In this document: piece by piece, positions 22,592 to 29,597 of the stretch
How the letters are laid out: each line of letters begins with the position of its first letter
How positions within the stretch are numbered: position 1 is the stretch's first letter
NCBI GenBank assembly: GCA_900299195.1
Contig: OMIX01000112.1
Coordinates: forward strand, 1-34,835
Reading direction: 5' to 3'
Length of the DNA stretch: 34,835 nucleotides
From: Deltaproteobacteria bacterium
GTDB taxonomy: Bacteria; Bdellovibrionota; FAC87; UBA2466
The notes under the pieces: generated by a model
Database searches by the model: none
Seen by the model: only the letters and a program-made list of their open reading frames with translations
What the model was told of the DNA's origin: nothing
Position numbers and translations under genes: made by a program

Positions 22592-23104
22592 TTAAAATGA
22601 GTAATCGCGAACATAGTGGCAAGTGTATCCACCCGGATTTTTTTTGAGATATTTTTGGTGATAGTCCTCAGCTGGATAAAATGGCATGGCTGGGCTGATT
22701 TCAGTGACCACAGGTCGTTTCCAAGCTCCGGATTTGTCTACGAGCTCTTTTACTTTTTGAGCTGTCTTTTTTTGAACTTCATTATGGTAAAAAATAACGG
22801 ATCGGTATTGCGAACCTATGTCATTGCCTTGACGATTTAGAGTTGTGGGATCGTGCATTTTAAAGAAAAACTTCAAAATTTCCTCATAGGAAATTTGAGA
22901 AGGATCAAATTCGATTTGAACAGTTTCTGCATGGCCAGTGGTGCCAGTTTTGACAATCTCGTATGTGGGCCCAGGTAGAGACCCCCCTGTGTAGCCGACC
23001 TGTGTGGAGATAACCCCGCGGTAAGTTCTCAGCAACTCTTCAACTCCCCAAAAACAACCCCCTGCCAGAGTTGCGATTTCAGTCTTTTTCGATTTGGCTT
23101 CCAT
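22592..23104 (-). CDS. msrA: Peptide methionine sulfoxide reductase MsrA
   Basis: MsrA reduces methionine-S-sulfoxide in proteins. The catalytic motif GCFWGVEEL lies close to the N-terminus, followed by GYTGGS, HAETVQIEFDP, HDPTTLNRQGNDIGSQYRS and YHQKYLKKNP, all diagnostic. No MsrB domain is fused. From ATG 23104 the protein is 170 residues, the usual cytosolic size, starting 1 nt after the pmbA stop. However, the frame stays open upstream through the end of pmbA, and from an in-frame GTG at 23161 it would add MTKKALLFLSTIFLLLGAR, a good signal peptide. So an exported form is possible; it lacks a well-spaced ribosome site. It is the last gene of the tldD-pmbA operon. Confidence 0.95.
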   Translation of the reverse strand: MEAKSKKTEIATLAGGCFWGVEELLRTYRGVISTQVGYTGGSLPGPTYEIVKTGTTGHAETVQIEFDPSQISYEEILKFFFKMHDPTTLNRQGNDIGSQYRSVIFYHNEVQKKTAQKVKELVDKSGAWKRPVVTEISPAMPFYPAEDYHQKYLKKNPGGYTCHYVRDYSF

Positions 23105-23105
23105 T

Positions 23106-24497
23106 CTAGCCCCCAGTAACAGAAATATTGTTGATAAGAAGAGTAGGGCTTTCTTCGTCACAGTCAATAACTTCTGTTTCCTTTGAAATATCGACCAAAT
23201 CATTACCCAGGGCCTCAAAGATATTGCCTGAAATAAGCGTTTCTTGAACATAATATTGTTTTTCTCCATTGACCCACCATTCAGCCCCTTTAGCGACCCC
23301 TGAAAAATCACCCGTTACAGGATCCGATTGTCCGGAATACCGATGAACCACTAAAAAGGCTTTTTGGGATTCGGTGGCTTGAGTGTAGAGCGTTTTTCGA
23401 GTGGAATTTCCAGAAGCTAGGCAAAGGGTGTGGGTTCCCACGGTTGGAAGACTGGAGGGCCCTCCGGCAGCATGGCCGGTGCTTGATAGTTGGAGTGCAT
23501 GGGCTGCATAATGATCCAAACAGAAACTTTTAAGGACTCCTTGATCAATGAGGCACACAGGTTTCGTCGGGGTTCCTTCTCGGTCAAAACTAGAACAACC
23601 AGAACGGTCTCTTAACCATGGGTTATCGATTAACGTTAATTGGGAGTTTAAAATTTTTTGATCCCGGTGTTTCATTCCCCAACGGCCAATATTTTCGGCA
23701 ATGACTCGACCATTAAAATGGTAGGCTAAGCTCGATACTAAAATATCTAAAACCGCTCTCGGGGTAAAAATAACTAACCCCTTGTAGCTTTCGGATTTGC
23801 CCGTTTTTAAATTTCTAAGAACTTCTTCAACAAAGTTTCTAGTAGAGAGAATAATTTTGTCGGCTCCTTCAGCCGCTTTTCGAGTCATGTGGGAAAAATA
23901 GTCAAAACTCGTGATGGAATCACCTTCAACTCCCATTCCCATGAGGCTCCAACTTGCAGCCGCGTCTGTTTCTGATTGATGGGTGCCCAAAGAATTGAGA
24001 ATCAACGAAATACTTGAACCAATTTCTACGGCTCCTTCATTGATTCGAAAACGTTTGTCTTTAGTGGCCTCAGCGACCATGAGTCGAGTCCAATCCTTCT
24101 GAGTTTGAAGGGAGAGATCCACCAGTGCGGGATCCATTAAGTTTTTGGGGGCTTCAGTGGGAATGTTCTCCCCTTGTTTGATCTGATAATGGGGGTTGAT
24201 CGGTGAAAATCCTGCGATCTCGTTAGCTCTAAGGGCAATCTCTTTTAACTCAGAAGGCTCGGTAGAATTACAAGAGGCAAATCCCTGACGGTTATCCTTA
24301 ATAACTCGAACGCCCAGTGAATAACCATCGTCGGATGAGGCTAAATGATAATCCTGCTTTTCTAAGGCAATTTTAGTTTTTGATCCATAACTTCCGCACA
24401 CCTCAGCTGACTCTGCACCTGATTTGATCGCGTAGGAGAGAAGTTTTTCAGCTGCCGTTTCTAATCGATTCTTTTCGTTTTTAAATGGAGAACTCAT
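23106..24497 (-). CDS. pmbA: PmbA/TldE-family metalloprotease subunit
   Basis: TldE (PmbA) is the non-catalytic partner of TldD in a heterodimeric protease that degrades unfolded peptides and matures some modified peptides. The 463-residue protein has the family N-terminal fold (YSLGVRVIKDNRQGFASC) and C-terminal domain (GTPTKPVCLIDQGVLKSF, VVHRYSGQSDPVTGDFSGVAKG, EALGNDLVDI). It lacks the HExxH of its partner, as expected for TldE. I chose ATG 24497, whose ATGA overlaps the tldD stop; ten extra upstream residues are possible. Adjacent tldD and msrA make a single operon. Confidence 0.93.
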   Translation of the reverse strand: MSSPFKNEKNRLETAAEKLLSYAIKSGAESAEVCGSYGSKTKIALEKQDYHLASSDDGYSLGVRVIKDNRQGFASCNSTEPSELKEIALRANEIAGFSPINPHYQIKQGENIPTEAPKNLMDPALVDLSLQTQKDWTRLMVAEATKDKRFRINEGAVEIGSSISLILNSLGTHQSETDAAASWSLMGMGVEGDSITSFDYFSHMTRKAAEGADKIILSTRNFVEEVLRNLKTGKSESYKGLVIFTPRAVLDILVSSLAYHFNGRVIAENIGRWGMKHRDQKILNSQLTLIDNPWLRDRSGCSSFDREGTPTKPVCLIDQGVLKSFCLDHYAAHALQLSSTGHAAGGPSSLPTVGTHTLCLASGNSTRKTLYTQATESQKAFLVVHRYSGQSDPVTGDFSGVAKGAEWWVNGEKQYYVQETLISGNIFEALGNDLVDISKETEVIDCDEESPTLLINNISVTGG

Positions 24498-25894
24498 TCC
24501 TGCACACCTCCGATGGTAGCCCGACATCGAATGAAAGGTCCACCCGCATCAACTTTTGCGGGTTGCCCCTTTCCACAATAACCCGAACCCAAATCTAGGA
24601 AGAACTCTCTAGAGACCGCATCTACAGTCGATAAAACTTCAAATGCTTGGCCAGAGATGGTAGCCCCACGAAACATTTTAGTCAGCTTTCCGTTTTCGAT
24701 TCGAGTCACCTTTTGGGCTCCAAACATAAACTCTCCAGTCGCATCGGCTTGACCACCTAATGGACAATCAACCAAATACCCGTCCTGTGTTGAGCTGATG
24801 ATCTCCTCCAAACTCTGATGTCCTGGTTCTATGTAAGTATTTCTCATTCGAATGAGGGGCTCATCATAGTAAAGCCAAGCCCGACCATTACCCGTAGGTG
24901 TGACTCCGAAAATGGCAGCTGACTCTCGATTGTGTAAATAAGAGTTGAGAACGCCATTTTTGATAATGGTGGTTTTAGTGGTCAAAACCCCTTCATCATC
25001 GACAAGAAGTTCACCACCTGTGTTTTCGATTCCGTTAACAGTCCCACTATCGCTCAAAGTTACCAAAGGACTTGCAACTTGAGTTCCGATTTTGTCTTTA
25101 GCTACTGAACCTGAAAGAACGAAATCGGCCTCTACAGTATGTCCGATGGCTTCATGAGAGAGCAGGCCCACCATAGCCGGAGATAAAATGAGAGTAGCAG
25201 TTCCACCTGGGATCTTGGGAGCTGAAAGTAAATCGACCGCAAGTTTTGCAGCTGACTGAGACATTTCTGCCAAACTGTTTTTAGAAAATAAACATTCCCA
25301 GCTTCCAGTTTTACCCACAGACTCATGGCTCTCAGCCATTTCTCCATCTTTAGAAGCGATGGCGCCCAATTTAATTTCGCTTCTAGCTAAATTCGAACTG
25401 GCGTGGGCACCATCGGTAGTAATAACAACCTTATCTTCAAATAGTTCGTTATAAACGCAAGTGGCACTTTGAATGAGCGATGAGTTTTTTCGAGTTTCTT
25501 CTTCTGCTTTTAATACGGCTTGAAGTTTCTGTTCTAAGGGCATTTGTTTCAAAAGATCGTAGCCTGAAATTTTAAATTCCCCCTTGGCCAAATGGGATTC
25601 AGGTAATTTTTTTACCTGCGCTTTTTTTAACTGACTCAAAGATTTAGCGCATTCGATAGCTAGTTTTAGCGCCCTTTCCAAAGAGTCGGCGGTGAGGTCT
25701 GAGGTCGAAGAAAATCCCCACGCGCCATCGACTAAGACTCGAATTCCTACCCCGGAAGTCAGATTAGATTTTGCTTGTTTGACCAGTCCTTTTTGAACCG
25801 AGAGCGACTGTGAGTTTCGTCTATGATAACGGGCTTCAGTCCAATAGGGGGACTTTGCTAATGTTTTTTCAAGAAGTTCTGAAATGTGCTTCAT
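24494..25894 (-). CDS. tldD: TldD-family metalloprotease
   Basis: TldD is the catalytic subunit of the TldD/TldE protease. The metal-binding motif HEAIGHTVEAD (HExxxH) is intact, along with the downstream ligand region GSGYCGKGQPAKVDAGGPF near the C-terminus. Other family text includes VTPTGNGRAWLYYDEPLIRMRN split by small changes, and ATISGQAFEVLSTVDAVS. At 466 residues it has the usual length. The ATG at 25894 overlaps the end of the membrane protein gene by 4 nt, and the stop overlaps pmbA by 4 nt, so three genes are translationally chained. No peptide precursor or microcin-like gene is adjacent, so general peptide turnover is the safer role. Confidence 0.94.
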   Translation of the reverse strand: MKHISELLEKTLAKSPYWTEARYHRRNSQSLSVQKGLVKQAKSNLTSGVGIRVLVDGAWGFSSTSDLTADSLERALKLAIECAKSLSQLKKAQVKKLPESHLAKGEFKISGYDLLKQMPLEQKLQAVLKAEEETRKNSSLIQSATCVYNELFEDKVVITTDGAHASSNLARSEIKLGAIASKDGEMAESHESVGKTGSWECLFSKNSLAEMSQSAAKLAVDLLSAPKIPGGTATLILSPAMVGLLSHEAIGHTVEADFVLSGSVAKDKIGTQVASPLVTLSDSGTVNGIENTGGELLVDDEGVLTTKTTIIKNGVLNSYLHNRESAAIFGVTPTGNGRAWLYYDEPLIRMRNTYIEPGHQSLEEIISSTQDGYLVDCPLGGQADATGEFMFGAQKVTRIENGKLTKMFRGATISGQAFEVLSTVDAVSREFFLDLGSGYCGKGQPAKVDAGGPFIRCRATIGGVQE

Positions 25895-26562
25895 GAATTT
25901 CCTTTCGAAGATAAATTGAGAAAGTAGAGACTCACCATGATATCTAAAAAACTCGCAAACATCATTGAAATGAGCATATCACACAGGGAGGGATGTCCTA
26001 TTAGGCTAGATAGAGAATCAACGAAATAAGAGATGGGCAACTCCATAAGGAGTGTTGCGAGCGCGAGCCCGGCGGTCGTCCAAAAAATGTTTCGAGATTG
26101 GGTGACTATTGTTTTTGAAGCAAAAAGATAATTAGCAATCGGTTGGATAGGTTCTCTAACAACCAAAATAGGAACGAAAAAATAGAGAGAAATAAAATAA
26201 AGGCCCGGCAAAATAAATGCCGCCAAGCCGAGCCCAAAAAAAATAGCAACACATAACGAAGTAGGAACCAAATATTTTAGTTTTTTTGAAGAGTCTTTTA
26301 ACAAATGAGCAAAAGTCGATAACTTGCGGGGACTGGGCGTTTGTAAGTAGAGAAAAGTCAGGGCAGTGCTTAAACTTGAACCCACCGAGAAAAGGGGGAG
26401 CAGTAACAGAACTGCCAAAATGGGATGACTCTCAAAATGACTGTCGAAAAATCTTTGAGCTACTACCAAAATACCTAACGGCAATTGAAGTAAAACGACA
26501 AAACCAAAGTGACCGAACCAGAATTTGAGTGCCTCATTGAAGATAGTCGCTATGGATTTCAT
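25891..26562 (-). CDS. Multi-pass membrane protein (YciC-like), unknown function
   Basis: The 223-residue product has six likely membrane segments: around FGFVVLLQLPLGILVV, ILAVLLLLPLFSVGS, VPTSLCVAIFFGLGL with FILPGLYFISLYFFVP, FWTTAGLALATLLM and FASFLDIMVSLYFL. The pattern resembles the YciC/DUF975-type inner-membrane proteins with the FILPGLYF turn, but I cannot assign a name with confidence. It overlaps tldD by 4 nt and probably heads the tldD-pmbA-msrA operon. There is no obvious Shine-Dalgarno before its ATG. A link between the membrane protein and TldD/E function is only suggested by coupling. Confidence 0.72.
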   Translation of the reverse strand: MKSIATIFNEALKFWFGHFGFVVLLQLPLGILVVAQRFFDSHFESHPILAVLLLLPLFSVGSSLSTALTFLYLQTPSPRKLSTFAHLLKDSSKKLKYLVPTSLCVAIFFGLGLAAFILPGLYFISLYFFVPILVVREPIQPIANYLFASKTIVTQSRNIFWTTAGLALATLLMELPISYFVDSLSSLIGHPSLCDMLISMMFASFLDIMVSLYFLNLSSKGNS

Positions 26563-26649
26563 GATTGATGGTGAGTGTCATGGTAGCTAATTTTCGGCTG
26601 CAAGTCTATCTAAGCTGTGTCACTGATTGTGGACCGCTAGATAGAGATG

Positions 26650-26678
26650 ATGACTTTGATTTTAGGAACCATTAATAT
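26650..26678 (+). promoter_or_regulatory. Weak promoter candidate before the C45 hydrolase gene
   Basis: ATGACT (26650-26655) and TAATAT (26673-26678) lie 17 bp apart; each matches consensus at four of six. The -10 ends 8 nt before the ATG at 26687, which lacks a Shine-Dalgarno. Confidence 0.3.
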
Positions 26679-26686
26679 TTAATTCT

Positions 26687-28390
26687 ATGAAACATCTTTG
26701 GCCAGCTCAACCAGTTCAAGTTCTCCACACTACAGGAAGCGATTTCGAGATTGGAAGGCAGCATGCTGAAGTTTTAGGCGACAGAGTGCATGCGGGAATG
26801 GTTGGATTCTACGGAGACTTTTGGCAGCGTCTTTTAAAAAACAAACCCAAATCCCTCGTAAAAAATTTTACGGTCTCTCTCCTTCAGAAGCTGATAGATC
26901 CGGGGTTGGTCAATCAGTTAATCAAGCAAGTTCCCGATCATGCTCGAGACAGAATTTTAGGGGTTTCTGTGGGATCGCAATTGCCCTTTCAGAAACTCCT
27001 GACTCCGTTAGTATTGCCTGACTTATTACCCTTGCTTCAGGCTTATGCTGGGCGATTTGGGGCCGTGAATTTCGTGGATGTCTCTCCACCTCCGTTATTT
27101 GGTTGCTCTAGTTTTGTTCATAATGGAAAGAAGTTTTTGCAAGCGAGAAATTTAGATTTTCCTGGAGTGGGTTATTGGGACAGATATCCTGTCATTCAAA
27201 TGATGGCCCCTAAAAAAACACTCCGATATATTGGATTTACTACTGCGGGTGTTCCCATCGCGGGGATTACCGGAGTCAATGAAGCCCAGATCAGTGTGGC
27301 GCTCCATCAACATTATTGTTTTGAAACTAATTTGAAAGGGCATTTACCTTTTGTGATTGGAGAAGATATTTTAAGGCGGGCCCGAAACTTAGAAGAGGCT
27401 TTGGCAATCTTAAGAAATTATAAAGTAGCTTCATCTTGGGCATTTGTGGTTGCTGATGGCAAAAAACGAAGAGCCTTTATTTATGAGACCCATCCCAAAG
27501 CTGCGGGGGTGCGGTGGTTAGATGAAAGTAATCCTACTTTAACCCACTCTAATTTTTATCAAACCTCTGAACCTGCCTCTCTTGAGTATGCAACCACCGA
27601 AAGGATGGTTTGGGATAATTATTCCCGTTCTCAACGATTGAAACAAATCATTGAGAAAGCCGGTGACAGGTTTGATATCGCAGAGGCTGTGAAAGCGATT
27701 AGTGACCATTGGGATCCTTATTGGGATACCGAAAAAATTATGAACCGAACTGTTTCTCAAATCTACAATGTCCAAAGTGTGGTCTGGGATTTGGAAAACA
27801 TGAAGGCCTATTTTGCTGAGGGAGATGCGCCGGTTCAGCTAGGAAAATATTTTGAATACGACATGGGAGCTATTTTTGCTGGCCACTCAGGAAAAACAGG
27901 ACGTAGTTTTGACGGGTATGTTTTCCAGAACGATAATCGAAGAAAAGCTAAGCATTATTTTATCCAGTCTTTTGTCCATTCCTTTGAAGGCAAAACCTCA
28001 GAGGCCAGGAGTGAATTAACTGAAACTCTGAAGCATGAAGATTTTGCAGAGGTAAGACTTATCTCGGGTCTCATTGCGATGAAGGAGGGGGATTATTCTT
28101 GCGCCTCAGAAATGTTTAAGACAGCCAAAGAGTCTATTGAGCAAGAAAAACTAAGATTAAAAAAAGAGGTGTTTCCACCTGAATATTTTGAAATATGGCT
28201 CTATTGGGCTCGTAGTTTAGATCTTCAAGGAAAGCGAGAAGCGGCTTTAAAAGAGTATTCAGGGATAGAAGTCCACCCTGATCTTAAAGACACAAGTATC
28301 AAGAAAATTGTTTCACAAAAAAAGGTCTACACTCGGGATAAATTGGACCAAATTGTCATGCCTTATTCGAGTTATTTGCCGTTTACTTGA
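26687..28390 (+). CDS. C45-type Ntn-hydrolase / acyl-transferase-like protein with C-terminal helical repeat
   Basis: The protein resembles the C45 family (acyl-CoA:6-aminopenicillanic acid acyl-transferase and choloylglycine hydrolase relatives). N-terminal text EIGRQHAEVLGDRV matches the family opening. A candidate nucleophile Cys140 is in FGCSSFVHNGK, followed by ARNLDFPG and GFTTAGVPIAGITGVNEAQISV, typical of the fold. In true Ntn hydrolases the nucleophile is exposed by autocleavage before it, which would be after Gly139. The last 130 residues look like TPR-type helical repeats (GLIAMKEGDYSCASEMFKTA), an addition to the usual 350-residue core, making 567 residues. No signal peptide. The substrate is unknown. 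It converges on exbD with a 2-bp gap. Confidence 0.82.
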   Translation: MKHLWPAQPVQVLHTTGSDFEIGRQHAEVLGDRVHAGMVGFYGDFWQRLLKNKPKSLVKNFTVSLLQKLIDPGLVNQLIKQVPDHARDRILGVSVGSQLPFQKLLTPLVLPDLLPLLQAYAGRFGAVNFVDVSPPPLFGCSSFVHNGKKFLQARNLDFPGVGYWDRYPVIQMMAPKKTLRYIGFTTAGVPIAGITGVNEAQISVALHQHYCFETNLKGHLPFVIGEDILRRARNLEEALAILRNYKVASSWAFVVADGKKRRAFIYETHPKAAGVRWLDESNPTLTHSNFYQTSEPASLEYATTERMVWDNYSRSQRLKQIIEKAGDRFDIAEAVKAISDHWDPYWDTEKIMNRTVSQIYNVQSVVWDLENMKAYFAEGDAPVQLGKYFEYDMGAIFAGHSGKTGRSFDGYVFQNDNRRKAKHYFIQSFVHSFEGKTSEARSELTETLKHEDFAEVRLISGLIAMKEGDYSCASEMFKTAKESIEQEKLRLKKEVFPPEYFEIWLYWARSLDLQGKREAALKEYSGIEVHPDLKDTSIKKIVSQKKVYTRDKLDQIVMPYSSYLPFT

Positions 28391-28392
28391 AG

Positions 28393-28815
28393 TTAATTTG
28401 GGGCTTGGGTGGCTAGAGCAATTTTTTCGGCCCCTGCAGCTCGGGCTGCATCCATGATTTTTACAGCTTTGCCAAGAAAGATCGATTCATCACCCCTAAT
28501 GACCACGGTCTTGTCTGAGGATTGAAGAATGGTTTCTTTAATGACTTGGGCTAAAGCTGATTCCGTGGCCTCTTTATCATTGACTGAGATTCTGCCGTCT
28601 TTTGAGAGCGTGACAAAGGTAGGCTTTCCAGTTCCAGACTTAGTTAGATTAGTAGTTTTGGCAGAGGGGAGTTTTACTTGCAGACCCCCTTCAAGCATCG
28701 CCGAGCTAGAAATCATAAAAATGATTAAAAGAACTAAGAAAATATCGGTCAGCGGAGTGATGTTAATTTCAGCTACAATGGCATCATCTTCATTTTCTGA
28801 GAACCTTAAGGCCAT
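28393..28815 (-). CDS. ExbD/TolR-family energy-transducing protein
   Basis: ExbD/TolR proteins form proton-driven motors with ExbB/TolQ in the inner membrane. The 140-residue protein has a short cytoplasmic start, the classical INITPLTDIFLVLLIIFMI transmembrane segment with its essential Asp (TPLTD), and a periplasmic domain (VTLSKDGRISVND, VVIRGDESIFLGKAVKIMDAARAAG). It starts 13 bp after exbB on the same strand. No TonB, TolA, TolB or Pal gene is nearby, so whether it serves TonB-type transport or Tol-type envelope work cannot be decided here. Confidence 0.93.
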   Translation of the reverse strand: MALRFSENEDDAIVAEINITPLTDIFLVLLIIFMISSSAMLEGGLQVKLPSAKTTNLTKSGTGKPTFVTLSKDGRISVNDKEATESALAQVIKETILQSSDKTVVIRGDESIFLGKAVKIMDAARAAGAEKIALATQAPN

Positions 28816-28828
28816 AGACCACCTACAT

Positions 28829-29452
28829 TTAACTGTTTAGGGAGTTAGAATAAGCCAAATCTAACAATTCTTCGGTCGCTAGTTTCACTCCGTTGATTGT
28901 TTGATTAGCTGTAGTTACAAAAATATTGTAAGTGATGAGAGCCACAATCGCTACAACGAGACCCGCAGCAGTAGCAATCAATGCTTCCGAAATTCCTCCC
29001 GCTACTACTGAAAAACCACCAGCTCCTTTTTCAGCCATATCATGAAAAGCCCTGACGATACCTACTACGGTTCCTAAAAGACCCACAAAAGGGCTGGCAC
29101 TTCCGATGGTACCTAAAATCCACAAATTTCTTTTGAGGTTTCCCATGAGTCGAACTCGACTTCTTTCAGTCATCCGTTCGGCTAACTCTCGTGGTCTTTT
29201 GGTTTCCAAGGCATTAATAAAAACATCACTGATTTGTGGTTTTCCCGCCATGCAAATTTGACGGGCAGTGGTTGAATCTCCAGAACGAAGACTTTGAATT
29301 AGAGAAGTTGCAATTTCAGCAAGCTTGGGTCTTAGGGTGAAATAGGTGTAAATCCGCTCTAGGATCACAGCCCATGAGAGCACTGAAAAAACGAGAAGGG
29401 GCCACATGACCCAACCGCCGGTTATAAAAAGTTGTCCTAAATTGGTGTTCAT
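28829..29452 (-). CDS. MotA/TolQ/ExbB-family proton channel protein
   Basis: This 207-residue protein forms the channel half of the ExbBD/TolQR motor. Three membrane segments are visible: VMWPLLVFSVLSWAVILER (about 15-33), WILGTIGSASPFVGLLGTVVGIV with the family's conserved GLLGTV motif (about 110-132), and ALIATAAGLVVAIVALITYN (about 156-175). The segment between carries the RERLMR-like basic loop (RSRVRLMGNLKRN). AAGGAG stands before the ATG at 29452. It lies 13 bp before exbD, the usual gene pair. Confidence 0.93.
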   Translation of the reverse strand: MNTNLGQLFITGGWVMWPLLVFSVLSWAVILERIYTYFTLRPKLAEIATSLIQSLRSGDSTTARQICMAGKPQISDVFINALETKRPRELAERMTERSRVRLMGNLKRNLWILGTIGSASPFVGLLGTVVGIVRAFHDMAEKGAGGFSVVAGGISEALIATAAGLVVAIVALITYNIFVTTANQTINGVKLATEELLDLAYSNSLNS

Positions 29453-29541
29453 GCTGCGATCTCCTTGAAAATTCAGATTTAGAATAACAGATCGATATCA
29501 AGGTGGGTAGAAAAGAGCTATTAACTCGTTGAGCCAAAAAA

Positions 29542-29573
29542 AATAGCTCCGAAGAATCTTCTTCGGAGCTATT
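29542..29573 (-). terminator. Rho-independent terminator of hppA
   Basis: A perfect 14-bp stem pairs AATAGCTCCGAAGA (29542-29555) with TCTTCGGAGCTATT (29560-29573) across a 4-nt loop. On the minus strand a run of eight T follows. It lies 24 bp past the hppA stop and ahead of exbB. Confidence 0.93.
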
Positions 29574-29597
29574 CATAAAGAGCTTGTGAGTTCTCTG

